A program made the position numbers and the translations under genes. Below are positions 28,125 to 39,181 of a stretch of 64,000 nucleotides of DNA, piece by piece. Origin of the DNA: AP-15 sp963772295 (GTDB lineage Bacteria > Pseudomonadota > Alphaproteobacteria > ATCC43930 > CGMCC-115725); NCBI GenBank assembly GCA_963772295.1, contig CAVYWO010000017.1, forward strand, positions 558,001-622,000, read 5' to 3'. Position 1 is the stretch's first letter; each line of letters starts with the position of its first letter. The notes under the pieces are model-generated. The model was not told where the DNA came from and searched no databases. It saw only the letters and a program-made list of their open reading frames with translations.

Positions 28125-28345
28125 CGAACGGCGCAAACGCGCGCCGCGACCGATGCAGCCAATGCGCTGAAGCACCAGAGTTGTTCGCTATCCGGGCGGC
28201 GCGCGGCCCGCTCCGCCCGGTGTCTCCTTTAGCCGCCCGCAACCGGTGACGCATCGCCGGTTGAGGGCGGCGAGGGCGCACAGGAAATTGATGTTCGGTC
28301 ACGCCCGATCTCCTAATCTGCGGGTGCACCTCGACGGAGGTCGAG

Positions 28346-28847
28346 ATGGATGTCGCCTCCTGGCTGCGGACCCTGGGCCTCGAACAATACGAGCCGGTGT
28401 TCCGCCAAAACGAGATCGACCGTGAGGTCCTGCCCGACCTGACCGAGGCCGACCTCGAGAAGCTCGGCGTGCCGATGGGGCACCGCAAACGGCTCATGAG
28501 AGCGATTGCGACGTTGAGCACTGGCGTCCCGACCGCCGCGACGTTCGCGGCATCTTCACGTGCTGGACAGCAGCAGACGGACGCCGAGCGACGGCAGCTG
28601 ACGGTGCTGTTCTGCGATCTGGTCGGCTCGACGGCGCTGTCGGCGCGGCTCGACCCGGAGGACATGCGCGAGATCATCGGCGCCTATCACCGCTGCGTCG
28701 CCGCCGCTATCGAACGCGCCGGCGGGTTTGTCGCCAAATACATGGGCGACGGCGTGCTCGCCTATTTCGGCTATCCGCGGGCCGACGAGCACGACGCCGA
28801 ACGGGCGGTGCGCGCCGGGCTGGCGCTGGTCGAGGCAGTAGCCGCCC
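28346..28847 (+). pseudogene. Copy B of the SAM-cyclase-ATPase gene, 5' part, interrupted by IS110 element
   Basis: From an ATG at 28346 the frame encodes the SAM-like domain (MDVASWLRTLGLEQYEPVF) and the first half of the cyclase (LFCDLVGSTALS, YMGDGVLAYFG). After exactly 502 bases the reading passes into the IS element. Joining base 28847 to 30912 restores one open frame through the rest of the gene (1123 residues in all). The frame also runs without a stop into the transposase gene, giving a possible 589-residue fusion ending at 30115. Confidence 0.85.
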
Positions 28848-28948
28848 CCGGACGTGGGCCTTCAGCCCACGGATTTAGATGCTATGGGGAGGACGGCCGC
28901 GGCATTGAGTATCTTGTCGGTTGTCCAAGACCAGACAGGATTGATCCG

Positions 28949-30115
28949 ATGCCAAAGCAAATCGAACCGAGCAACACCACGGCCGCCTTTGACCATAATA
29001 GCACTTTGGTCGTGGCGCTGGAATTGAGCGGCAAGTCGTGGGAGGCCGGGGCGGTGGTTCCCGGGGTCGCCCGTCGGCCGCGGCGGCGGCTCGCGCCGCG
29101 CGATCTGGCCGGCTTGTTGCGGACGATCGGGTTGTGGAAGGCGGAGGCGGAAGCCGCGGGTCGGGCGGTGCAGCGCGTGGTGCTGAGCTACGAGGCGGGC
29201 CGAGACGGTTTCTGGATTGCCCGTTACCTGCTGGCGCAGGGGATCGAGGTGCAGGTCATGCATCCGGCGAGCATTCCGGTGCCGCGGCGGAGCCGGCGGG
29301 CGAAGACGGATCGGATCGACCTGGACATGCTGTTGCGCACGCTGCTGGCGTGGCTGCGCGGCGAGCCGCGGGTGTGTTCGATGGTGCGCATCGCGAGTGA
29401 GGCGGAGGAGGAACTGCGCCGGCCGGGACGCGAACGGGAGCGGCTGGTCCGCGAGCGGCTGCAACTCGAGAGCCGCGTGGAGAGTCTGCTCTGTCTGCAT
29501 GGTATCGTCGGCTTCAAGCCGCGCCTCAAGAAGGCGTTCGAGCGGCTGGAGGCATTGCAGACCTTTGCCGGCTCGCCGTTGCCGCCCAAGACGATGGCGG
29601 AGCTGAGACGCTTGATGGTGCGCCACCGCCTGGTCTCGGACCAACTGCGCGAGATCGAGGCCGAGCGCGACGCGGTCGTGAAGATCGCCGAGCCGGACCG
29701 CGCCGAGCGAATGATCCAGCTGCTGACCCAGATCGTCGGCCTCGGTGTCGAGACCGCGACCGTTCTGGTCCGCGAGATGCTAGGCTGCCGTTCGTTCCGT
29801 GATCGCCGGGCGCTGGCGAGCTTTGTCGGTTTGACCGGCACGCCGTTCCAGAGCGGCGGCATGGAGCGCGAGCAGGGCATCGGCAAAAACGGCAATGCAC
29901 GGGTGCGCCACATCCTGATGCAACTGGCTTGGCGCTGGCTTCGCTTCCAACCGCAAAGCCCGCTCAGCCGTTGGTTCGTCCAGCGAACCAGCGGTGCCAA
30001 GGGGCGCATCCGCAAAGTGATGATCGTGGCGCTTGCCCGAAAGCTGCTGGTCGCGCTCTGGCGCTATGTCGAGACCGGCGAACTACCAGCCGACGCCCGC
30101 ACCGCCGCCGCCTGA
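28949..30115 (+). CDS. IS110 family transposase
   Basis: The 388-residue protein has the N-terminal DEDD domain (VVALELSG, VLSYEAGRDGFW, AKTDRIDLDMLLR) and the C-terminal Transposase_20 domain with the catalytic-serine region (LASFVGLTGTPFQSGGMERE, NARVRHILMQLAWR). The usual first Asp is Glu in ALELS. It belongs to the IS110 subgroup common in rhizobia. IS110 recombinases act with an element-encoded guide (bridge) RNA and are related to Piv invertases. Its ATG is in frame with the interrupted cyclase upstream. Confidence 0.93.
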   Translation: MPKQIEPSNTTAAFDHNSTLVVALELSGKSWEAGAVVPGVARRPRRRLAPRDLAGLLRTIGLWKAEAEAAGRAVQRVVLSYEAGRDGFWIARYLLAQGIEVQVMHPASIPVPRRSRRAKTDRIDLDMLLRTLLAWLRGEPRVCSMVRIASEAEEELRRPGRERERLVRERLQLESRVESLLCLHGIVGFKPRLKKAFERLEALQTFAGSPLPPKTMAELRRLMVRHRLVSDQLREIEAERDAVVKIAEPDRAERMIQLLTQIVGLGVETATVLVREMLGCRSFRDRRALASFVGLTGTPFQSGGMEREQGIGKNGNARVRHILMQLAWRWLRFQPQSPLSRWFVQRTSGAKGRIRKVMIVALARKLLVALWRYVETGELPADARTAAA

Positions 30116-30499
30116 GCGCAAGATCAGGGCACGCGGCGAGACACAAAGACACCGGGCGGAGCAAGGCGCTTGGCGCCGACGCCTGGAACCGACCTGGGTG
30201 GGCGGGATGCCGTCACGGACTATGGCTGCAAGATGCCGCCATTTAGAGTGGTCCCGCCCTCCCAGGCTCCCCGTCGGCCTCGCGATTGAGGCATCGTGGT
30301 ACGGAACCGCAGGTTCCGCCGGATACGAGTTTGCAGGCCATCGGCCTGAGCACAGGGGAGCCGCCCAGGCTCGTGACAGGTGACGCCAATGAACTCCTCG
30401 CCCCGGTTTCCTGTGCCCAGACCGCAGCTCGGGCCCAGATTGCGACGGAGCAACCGTCCGGGAAACGTGACAGTCACGATTGCCAATAGGAGATCGAAG
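30116..30499 (+). other. Non-coding central part of IS110 copy 1, candidate guide-RNA region
   Basis: This 384-bp stretch between the transposase and passenger genes contains no convincing gene. It includes short palindromes such as GGAACCGCAGGTTCC near 30304-30320. In IS110/IS1111 elements the non-coding parts carry the guide RNA, so this and the short left end are candidates. It is this part (30085-30185, 30186-30265, 30259-30456) that is inverted or moved in copy 2; 24 bases (30457-30480) are absent there. Confidence 0.5.
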
Positions 30500-30814
30500 A
30501 TGCCCAGACATCGGACCGGCAGCGCCCCGATGACCCCAGCTGAGCGTCAAGCGCGATGCCGCGCTAGACGGCGCCAGCAGAGCCAACAGAGCCAGACGGC
30601 GTCACCGGCACCGCGCCTCGCGCCACGGCCAAGGCGCTGGGCGGCAGCAGTCGCCACGCTGATCGAGCTGCAGGACAATTACCGCGCCTGGCTGGACAAC
30701 CTTCCCGCCAATCTCGAAGCATCCAGGCTGGCGGAGAAGCTGCAAGCAATCGCCGAGCTCGACATCGAGGAGTTGCAGGCGATCGACCCGCCCCGTGGCT
30801 ACGGCCGCGACTGA
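30500..30814 (+). CDS. IS110-associated passenger protein, 104 aa
   Basis: AGGAGATCGAAG precedes the ATG. The protein starts MPRHRTGSAPMTPAERQARC, then a very basic RRRQQSQQSQ stretch, then LIELQDNYRAWLDNLP and a final LDIEELQAIDPPRGYGRD. Proteins with this C-terminal pattern commonly accompany IS110-type transposases in alphaproteobacteria; their role is not known. The identical-length gene is present in copy 2, whose transposase is broken. Confidence 0.75.
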   Translation: MPRHRTGSAPMTPAERQARCRARRRQQSQQSQTASPAPRLAPRPRRWAAAVATLIELQDNYRAWLDNLPANLEASRLAEKLQAIAELDIEELQAIDPPRGYGRD

Positions 30815-30911
30815 CCTGAAGGTCCTTAACCAACACCAGCCAACCGCCATGTCGAAACTACTTGACAGCAAAATCCCCATACGAGTCCGTGGGCGCCCGC
30901 AAGGGCGGGCG

Positions 30912-33781
30912 GACCGGGGGTCGACACCGCCGCCGGGGCGCCTTTGCACGTGCGGGTCGGCATCGCCACCGGTTTGGTCGTGGTCGGCGATCTGCTGGGC
31001 GAAGGAGAAGCACGCGAGCGCGGCGTCGTCGGCGAAACGCCGAACCTCGCGGCCCGGCTGCAGGCGCTGGCCGCGCCGGATACGCTCGTCATCTCGGAGC
31101 GTACACGGCGGCAGATCGGCGCCCTCTTCGAGGTCGAGGATCTCGGACCCCGGCACCTAGCCGGCTTCGGCGAGCCGAAGCGCGCCTGGCGCGTGGTCGG
31201 TGAGGGCGGCCTCCCGAGCCGCTTCGAGGCGCTGCGAGCGGCCTCTCTAACCCCACTCGTCGGCCGTGGGGAGGAGCTGGAGCTGCTGCAGCGCCGCTGG
31301 CGGCGCGCCGCGTCAGGCGAGGGCCACGTCGTGCTGGTCTCCGGCGAGCCCGGCATCGGCAAGTCGCGCCTCGCCGCCGCCTTCCGCGACCGGCTCGAAG
31401 GCGAGGTCTACACGCGGCTGCGCTATTTCACGTCGCCCCATCATCAGGACAGTGCACTTTACCCCTTCATCTCCCAGCTCGAACGCGCCGCCCTTTTCGC
31501 GCGCGAAGACCCCCTCGAAAAGAAGCTCGACAAGCTCGAGGCGCTTCTCGTGCCGGCCTCGACGCCGGAGGAAGAGGTTGGGCTTCTCGCCGAGCTTCTC
31601 TCTCTGCCCTCGCGCCATCCGCTGCCGCCATCGACCCCGCAGCGCAGACGAGAAAAGACCTTCGAAGCGCTGCTGCGACAACTCGAAGCCCTGGCTCGGC
31701 AAAAGCCGGTCCTCGTGATCTTCGAGGACCTGCACTGGATCGATCCCAGCTCGCGCGAGCTTCTCGACCGCATGATCGAGCGAATAGCCGGCCTGCCCGT
31801 CCTCGTCCTCGCCACCTTCCGTCCCGAATTCGCGCCGCCTTGGAGCGGTCTGCCGCAGGTGACGGCAATGACGCTTGCCCGGCTCGATCGTCGCACCGGC
31901 GCGGTGATGGTCGAAGGCATCGCCGGAACCGCGGCCTTATCGAGCGAGGCGGCCGCAGAGATCGTCGAGCGGACCGACGGCATTCCGCTCTTTGTCGAAG
32001 AGCTGACGAGGGCGGTTCTCGAAGCCGGCGGATCCGGGGCGGGGGTCGAGAAGTCGTTTGCCGGCTCGGTATCGGGGTCGGCCGCCGTCCCGGCGGCGCT
32101 GCAGGCGCCGCTGATGGCGCGTCTCGATCGCCTCGGCCTGGCGGTCAAGGAAGTGGCCCAGATCGCCGCCGCGATCGGCCGGGAATTCTCCTATGAACTC
32201 TTGGTGCCGGTGGCCGAGCGCAGCGAGGCCGATCTTCTGGGCGCCCTCGGCCGGCTCGGCGAGGCCGGCCTCGTCTTCTCCCGCGGCGCCCCGCCTTACG
32301 CCACCTATCTTTTCAAGCACGCGCTCGTCAGAGATGCCGCCTATGGCAGCTTGCTGCGCCGCCGGCGCGAGGAGCTTCACGCCCGCATCGCCGTTGTGCT
32401 CGAAGCCGATTTTGTCGATCGGGTCGCGGCAGAGCCCGAGCTTCTTGCCCGGCACCTGACCGAAGCGGGACTTCTCGAAAAGGCGGTTCGCTGGTGGCAA
32501 CGCGCCGGCGAGCGGGCGATCGAGCGTTCGGCAAACGTCGAGGCCATCGCGCATCTGAAAAGAGGCCTCGAGATCCTCGGTGGGCTTCCCGAAAGCGCCG
32601 GGCGCGATGAACGGGAATTGCTCCTCCAGTTCGCCCTGACGGCGCCTTTAACGGCGACCGAGGGATTTGCGTCGGCGGCGCGGGAGCGAGCCGCGGTGCG
32701 GGCGGTCGAGCTCGGAGGGCGGATCGGGACGGATTCGCCGGCGCAGTTTCAGGCGGTTTGGGCGCGCATTTCATTCGCATCCGTCCATCTGAGCCGCGGA
32801 GAGCTGCGCATCGCGCTGCCAATCGCCGAGGAGAATGTGGCCCTCGCCGAGCGACTTGGAGACCCGCTCCTCCTCAGTCAAGCCCATTTCCTGATGGCCC
32901 AGGCCCACCTTTATTCGGGCGACGTCGCCGCGGCGCGGCGGCATTCTGAAGCAGGCCTCGCGGGTTACGATCCCGAGCGCGATCGCCCCAAAGACCCCCG
33001 AGTCGGTTACGACGTCGGCGTGATTTGCCGCGTTTGGTTGGGCCTTGTCCTCTCGCTGCAAGGCTTCCCCGATGAGGCGCTCCGCTATGCGGAAGAAGCG
33101 ATCGCCGCGGCGTGCGCCGCCGCCCACCCGATGAGCGAGGCCGTGGCCCTCTCCTATGCGGCGATACTTCATCTACTGCGCGGGGAGGTTGCGCTCTGCC
33201 TGGAGCGGGCGGAGTCCGCTCTCGTCCTTTCGACCGAGCAGAGTCCGTTTGCGGCCACGTACGCCATGGTCCCTTCCGGCTGGGCTCTCGCCAAAAAAGG
33301 TCTGGCGGAAGAGGGGCTTCCCCGACTGCGCGCGGGGATCGACCTCCATCGCGCGACCGGCGCCAAACTCCGCGGGCCGGATTGGCTGGCTCTTCTCGCC
33401 GATGCATGCCTTGCGACCGGCCGGATCGAGGAGGGGCTCCCGGCCGTGCGCGAAGCGCTGGCCGAGACCGAGGAGACCGAGGTGCGCTGGTACGAGGCGG
33501 AGCTCAACCGGCTTGAAGGCGAACTCCTTCTCGCCTGCAAGGAGCCCGACGACAGCAGGGCGGAAGCCTCGTTCCGTAAGGCAATCGCAATCGCCCGCAG
33601 GCAGCTGACGAAATCATGGGAACTGCGCGCGGCGACGAGCCTCGCCCGGCTCTTGGCGCGCCAAGGGAAGCGCGAGGAAGCGCACGCCCTCCTCGCCCCC
33701 ATCTATGGTTGGTTTACCGAAGGCTTCGATACCGCCGATCTCATCGCGGCCAAGGTGCTCTTGGAGCAGGTCGCGCCGTGA
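30912..33781 (+). pseudogene. Copy B of the SAM-cyclase-ATPase gene, 3' part
   Basis: This is the rest of the gene cut by IS110 copy 1. It starts mid-cyclase (PGVDTAAGAPLHVRVGIATG; GETPNLAARL), then the ATPase with Walker A (VSGEPGIGKSR), Walker B (IFEDLHW) and the GxP motif (RTDGIPLFVEELT), then TPR-like helices ending LLEQVAP. A TTG at 30944 could start translation of a 945-residue ATPase-TPR product, but no ribosome site is evident. Its TGA overlaps the GTG of copy C by four bases, so B, C and D formed one translationally coupled operon. Confidence 0.85.
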
Positions 33782-34279
33782 GCGAGACCCGCAACTGGCT
33801 GCAGGCGATCGGCCTCGCGCAATATGCCGGCGCGTTCGAGGCGAATGACATCGACATGGATCTGCTCGGGCAGATCGACGATCAGACGCTGAAGGACATT
33901 GGGGTCTCGAGTGCCGGTCATCGGCTGCGGATCCGTAACGCGATCTCGAAGCTGAGCCCAAGAGCCGCGCTCGATACGAGAGAAAATGCTCCCAGCCCGA
34001 CGGAAACGATCTCGGCCGAGCGACGGCAGCTGACGGTGATGTTCTGCGATCTCGTCGGCTCGACGGCGCTGTCGGCGCGGCTCGATCCCGAGGACCTGCG
34101 CGCGGTGATCGCCGCCTATCACCGCTGCGTCGCGGCGGTCATCGAGCACGCCGGCGGGTTTGTCGCCAAATACATGGGCGACGGGGTGCTCGCCTATTTC
34201 GGCTATCCGCGGGCCGGCGAGCACGACGCCGAGCGAGCGGTGCGGGCCGGGCTGGCGCTGGTCGGGGCGATCGCCGCCC
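33778..34279 (+). pseudogene. Copy C of the SAM-cyclase-ATPase gene, 5' part, interrupted by IS110 element
   Basis: A GTG in the GTGA overlap with copy B starts VSETRNWLQAIGLAQYAGAF (SAM-like) followed by the first cyclase half (MFCDLVGSTALS, YMGDGVLAYFG). After 502 bases, the same distance as in copy B, the IS begins. Joining 34279 to 36324 restores one frame of 1119 residues. This copy is clearly diverged from B in the SAM domain and linker, so the shared insertion point is not simply due to recent duplication of an already broken gene. Confidence 0.85.
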
Positions 34280-34380
34280 CCGGACGTGGGCCTTCAGCCC
34301 ACGGATTTAGATGCTATGGGGAGGACGGCCGCGGCATTGAGTATCTTGTCGGTTGTCCAAGACCAGACAGGATTGATCCG

Positions 34381-35592
34381 ATGCCAAAGCAAATCGAACC
34401 GAGCAACACCACGGCCGCCTTTGACCATAATAGCACTTTGGTCGTGGCGCTGGAATTGAGCGGCAAGTCGTGGGAGGCCGGGGCGGTGGTTCCCGGGGTC
34501 GCCCGTCGGCCGCGGCGGCGGCTCGCGCCGCGCGATCTGGCCGGCTTGTTGCGGACGATCGGGTTGTGGAAGGCGGAGGCGGAGGCCGCGGGTCGGGCGG
34601 TGCAGCGCGTGGTGCTGAGCTACGAGGCGGGCCGAGACGGGGATTGCCCGTTACCTGCTGGCGCAGGGGATCGAGGTGCAGGTCATGCATCCGGCGAGCA
34701 TTCCGGTGCCGCGGCGGAGCCGGCGGGCGAAGACGGATCGGATCGACCTGGACATGCTGTTGCGCACGCTGCTGGCGTGGCTGCGCGGCGAGCCGCGGGT
34801 GTGTTCGATGGTGCGCATCGCGAGTGAGGCGGAGGAGGAACTGCGCCGGCCGGGACGCGAACGGGAGCGGCTGGTCCGCGAGCGGCTGCAACTCGAGAGC
34901 CGCGTGGAGAGTTTGCTCTGTCTGCATGGTATCGTCGGCTTCAAGCCGCGCCTCAAGAAGGCGTTCGAGCGGCTGGAGGCATTGCAGACCTTTGCCGGCT
35001 CGCCGTTGCCGCCCAAGACGATGGCGGAGCTGAGACGCTTGATGGTGCGCCACCGCCTGGTCTCGGACCCAACTGCGCGAGATCGAGGCCGAGCGCGACG
35101 CGGTCGTGAAGATCGCCGAGCCGGACCGCGCCGAGCGAATGATCCAGCTGCTGACCCAGATCGTCGGCCTCGGTGTCGAGACCGCGACCGTTCTGGTCCG
35201 CGAGATGCTAGGCTGCCGTTCGGAACCGACCTGGGTGGGCGGGATGCCGTCACGGACTATGGCTGCAAGATGCCGCCATTTAGAGTGGTCCCGCCCTCCC
35301 AGTTCCGTGATCGCCGGGCGCTGGCGAGCTTTGTCGGTTTGACCGGCACGCCGTTCCAGAGCGGCGGCATGGAGCGCGAGCAGGGCATCGGCAAAAACGG
35401 CAATGCACGGGTGCGCCACATCCTGATGCAACTGGCTTGGCGCTGGCTTCGCTTCCAACCGCAAAGCCCGCTCAGCCGTTGGTTCGTCCAGCGAACCAGC
35501 GGTGCCAAGGGGCGCATCCGCAAAGTGATGATCGTGGCGCTTGCCCGAAAGCTGCTGGTCGCGCTCTGGCGCTATGTCGAGACCGGCGAACT
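34381..35592 (+). pseudogene. IS110 family transposase, copy 2, broken
   Basis: The start (ATG at 34381) and most of the sequence match the copy 1 transposase, but a 5-bp deletion (near 34641), a 1-bp insertion (near 35070) and an 80-bp insertion of displaced IS sequence (35223-35302) break the frame, and the last residues after TGEL are replaced by inverted sequence. It cannot make a full transposase; any movement of copy 2 would need the copy 1 enzyme. Confidence 0.9.
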
Positions 35593-35911
35593 CAGGCGTC
35601 GGCGCCAAGCGCCTTGCTCCGCCCGGTGTCTTTGTGTCTCGCCGCGTGCCCTGATCTTGCGCTCAGGCGGCGGCGGTGCGGGCGTCGGCTGGTGCGGTTG
35701 CTCCGTCGCAATCTGGGCCCGAGCTGCGGTCTGGGCACAGGAAACCGGGGCGAGGAGTTCATTGGCGTCACCTGTCACGAGCCTGGGCGGCTCCCCTGTG
35801 CTCAGGCCGATGGCCTGCAAACTCGTATCCGGCGGAACCTGCGGTTCCGTACCACGATGCCTCAATCGCGAGGCCGACGGGGAGCCTGGGAGTGCCAATA
35901 GGAGATCGAAG

Positions 35912-36226
35912 ATGCCCAGACATCGGACCGGCAGCGCCCCGATGACCCCAGCTGAGCGTCAAGCGCGATGCCGCGCTAGACGGCGCCAGCAGAGCCAACA
36001 GAGCCAGACGGCGTCACCGGCACCGCGCCTCGCGCCACGGCCAAGGCGCTGGGCGGCAGCAGTCGCCACGCTGATCGAGCTGCAGGACAATTACCGCGCC
36101 TGGCTGGACAACCTTCCCGCCAATCTCGAAGCATCCAGGCTGGCGGAGAAGCTGCAAGCAATCGCCGAGCTCGACATCGAGGAGTTGCAGGCGATCGACC
36201 CGCCCCGTGGCTACGGCCGCGACTGA
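35912..36226 (+). CDS. IS110-associated passenger protein, copy 2
   Basis: Same 104-residue protein as at 30500-30814 (MPRHRTGSAPMTPAERQARC through PPRGYGRD), with the same AGGAGATCGAAG ribosome site. It is intact although the transposase of this copy is broken and the sequence right before it is inverted. Confidence 0.75.
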   Translation: MPRHRTGSAPMTPAERQARCRARRRQQSQQSQTASPAPRLAPRPRRWAAAVATLIELQDNYRAWLDNLPANLEASRLAEKLQAIAELDIEELQAIDPPRGYGRD

Positions 36227-36323
36227 CCTGAAGGTCCTTAACCAACACCAGCCAACCGCCATGTCGAAACTACTTGACAGCAAAATCCCCATACGAGTCC
36301 GTGGGCGCCCGCAAGGGCGGGCG

Positions 36324-39181
36324 TTCCGGGGGTCGACACCGTCGCCGGGGCGCCATTGCAGGTGCGGGTCGGCATCGCCACCGGTTTGGTCGTGGTCGGC
36401 GATCTGATCGGCGAAGGAGAAGCACGCGAGCGCAGCGTCGTCGGCGAGACGCCGAACCTCGCTGCGCGGCTGCAGGCGCTGGCCGAGCCAGGGACCGTGG
36501 TGATCGCGCCGAGCACGCGGCGGCTGACCGGCGGGCTGTTCGACTACGAGGATCTAGGGCGCCTCGAGATCAAGGGCCTGCCCGAGCCGGTCGCGGCCTC
36601 GCGGGTATTGGGGGAGAGCGGGGCCGAGAGCCGCTTCGAGGCATTGCGCGCGACCCGCACGCCGCTCGTCGGCCGCGACGAGGAGCTGGCGCTGTTGCAG
36701 CGGCGCTGGGAACAGGCGAAGAGCGGCGAGGGCTGCGTCGTGCTGGTTTCCGGCGAGCCAGGAATTGGCAAGTCGCGTCTCGCCCAGACCCTGGTCGAGC
36801 GTCTCGCCGGCGAGACGCTCACCCGGCTGCGCTTCTTCTGCTCGCCGCACCATCAGGACCATGCGCTCTACCCGACGATCGTCCAGCTCGAACGCGCGGC
36901 CGGGTTTCGGCGGGAGGACACCGCCGATGAGCGGCTTGACAAGCTCGGGACGGTGCTCGCCCGGGCGACCGACGATCTCGGCGAGGTTGTCCCGCTGCTC
37001 GCGGCCTTGCTCTCGCTTCCGGCCGGCGAGCGCTACCCGCCGCTCAACCTTGCCCCACAGAAGCAAAAACAGCAGACCCTTCATGCGCTTGTGGCGCAGG
37101 TCGAAGGGCTGGCGGCGCGGCAGTCGCTGCTGATGCTGTTCGAGGACGCGCAGTGGAGCGACCCGACCTCGCTCGAACTGTTGGACCTGATCGTCGACCG
37201 GGTGTCGACGCTGCCGGTCCTGCTGATCGTCACCTACCGGCCGGAGTTCAGTGCGCCCTGGGCCGGGCGACCGCACGTCACCGCGCTCAGCCTCAGCCGC
37301 CTGGCGCCGCGGCAGCGGGCCGAGATGATAGCGGGCGTCACCGGCGACAAGGCGCTGCCCCAGGAGATTGCAGCGCAGATCATCGATCGCACTGACGGGG
37401 TGCCGCTCTTCGTCGAGGAACTGACCAAGGCGGTTGTCGAGAGCGGCCTATTGACCGACGCTGGCGACCATTACACCGCGGTAGGGCCCGTGCCCGAGCG
37501 GGCGATCCCGGCGAGTTTGCAGGCCTCGCTGTTGGCCCGGCTCGACCGTCTGGCGCCGCTTCGCGAAGTGGCGCAGATCGGCGCCGCCTTGGGCCGCCAA
37601 TTCTCGCACGAGCTGATCGCCGCGGTGGCTCTGATGCCAACGGCGACACTCGACGCCGGCCTGGCGCAGCTGGTCGGCGCCGAGCTGATCTACCGCCGAG
37701 GCACCCCGCCCGACGCCGAATACACCTTCAAGCACGCGCTGATCCAGGACGCCGCCTACGGCACCTTATTGCGCGACCGACGCCGTCAGCTTCATGCCCG
37801 TATCGTCGCCACCCTCGAAGACCGGTTCCCGGAGATTGTGACGGCGCAGCCGGCACTGCTGGCCCACCACTGCACGGAAGCCGGCTTGACCGAGAAGGCG
37901 GTCGGCTATTGGCTCGCCGGCGGGCGGCAGGCCTGGGGCCGTTCGGCGGTCGTAGAGGCCGTCGCGCTGCTGCGCCGCGGGCTGGCGCTGGTTCCCGCCC
38001 TCCCCGACGGCGATCGGCATCGGGAAACCGAGTTCGATATGCGGATCGCCCTCGGCCAGGCGCTGATCGCAACCCGCGGCTGGGCCGCGCCGGAGGTGGG
38101 CGAGGCATACGCCCGGGCGCGGCAGCTCGCGCCAACGCTGAACCGGCCGCGCGCGCTGCTGTCGGCTCTCTTGGGCCAATATACCTATCATGCCAACGCC
38201 GCTGATTTTCAGCGGGCGCGCCAGCTTGCAGCGGAAATGGAAGCTCTGGGCGAGACCAGCGGCGACAACGCTACGCAAGTGATCGCCTGTCTAAGTTTCG
38301 CCCATACATGCCATAACTTCGGAGAATTCGCCGCGGCGCGGGCCTACGCGGAGCGCGGTCTTGCTCTTTACGATCCGGCGAGCCGCCAGTTCTACGCAGG
38401 GCTTCTCCCCCGAGACATGCTGGAGGGGCTGCTGGTTCGTTCGGCGCTCCCTCTGGCTTGCCTCGGGCATCTCGATCAGGCGCGGGCGCGCGCAGACGCG
38501 GCGCTGACGGAAGCGCGCCGGCTTTCCCACCCCTATACCCTCGCCGACGCCCTGGCGTGGAATTTTTGGACGGGCTGGTGCTGTCGCACGGACCCCAAAT
38601 CGTTGTTGCAGTGCGCTGACGAAATGAATGCGCTCACGGTCGAGCATCAGCTTGCACTCTATCGATTTGCCAGTGTCTTCTTTCGCGGCTGGTGTCTGTC
38701 GGCGTTGGGGCACCCGTGCGACGGGATCCCACTTCTCATCACCGGGCTGGCCGACATGCACGGCACCGGATTCCGAGCCGTCACGACTACCCATCTCACG
38801 ATGCTTGCCGAGGCCTGCCGGACGGCCGGGCAGTGGGCAATCGCGCTCGAGCACCTTTCGGAAGCGCACCGATTTGCCGAGACGGGCGATCGATGGGCTG
38901 TGGCCGAGACGCTGCGGCTGCGCGGCGACGTGTTGCTGGCGACGGCCGATGCCACCGGTGCCGAGGCCAGCTATCAGGAGGCGATTGCGATCGCGCAACG
39001 GCAGGGCGCCAAGCTCTGGGAATTGCGCGGGGCGACGAGCCTCGCCCGGCTGTGGCGCGACCAGGGCAAGAGCAGCGAAGCCCGCGATCTGCTCGCACCG
39101 GTCTACGGCTGGTTCACCGAGGGGTTCGGCACCCCGGTCCTGCAAGAGGCCCAGGCGCTGCTCGAGGAGCTGGCGGCATGA
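36324..39181 (+). pseudogene. Copy C of the SAM-cyclase-ATPase gene, 3' part
   Basis: The sequence continues copy C from mid-cyclase (PGVDTVAGAPLQVRVGIATG, GETPNLAARL) through an ATPase with Walker A (VSGEPGIGKSR), a Walker-B-like LFEDAQW and GxP motif (RTDGVPLFVEELT), to a TPR-like region with several cysteines (WCCRTDPKSL) and the end LLEELAA. A TTG at 36356 might start a 941-residue product. The stop overlaps the ATG of copy D (ATGA). Confidence 0.85.

Larger units (their letters stand above)
28848..30911 (+). mobile_element. IS110-type element, copy 1 (2064 bp, apparently intact)
   Basis: Ends were set by comparing the two copies in the window: sequence common to both starts in the run CCCCGGACGTGGGCC and ends at AAGGGCGGGCG. 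The first base or two at each end are uncertain. Order: 101-bp left end with a small hairpin (GTGGGC/GCCCAC), transposase gene, 384-bp non-coding part, a 104-codon passenger gene, 97-bp right end. There are no terminal inverted repeats and no target duplication, as expected for IS110. It sits in codon 168 of copy B. Confidence 0.85.
34280..36323 (+). mobile_element. IS110-type element, copy 2 (2044 bp, rearranged)
   Basis: It is nearly identical to copy 1 in all shared parts, but: (i) 5 bp are missing near 34641; (ii) 1 bp is added near 35070; (iii) an 80-bp segment that in copy 1 follows the transposase (30186-30265) is here at 35223-35302, inside the transposase; (iv) 35593-35693 is the exact inverse of 30085-30185; (v) 35695-35892 is the inverse of 30259-30456; (vi) 24 bp are lost. 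The sum of these changes accounts for the 20-bp length difference. Confidence 0.85.

Noticed and set aside
30380..30499. Upstream extension of the IS passenger gene
   Set aside because: The ATG at 30500 has its own ribosome site, and in copy 2 the sequence just upstream is inverted while the gene from this ATG on is unchanged.
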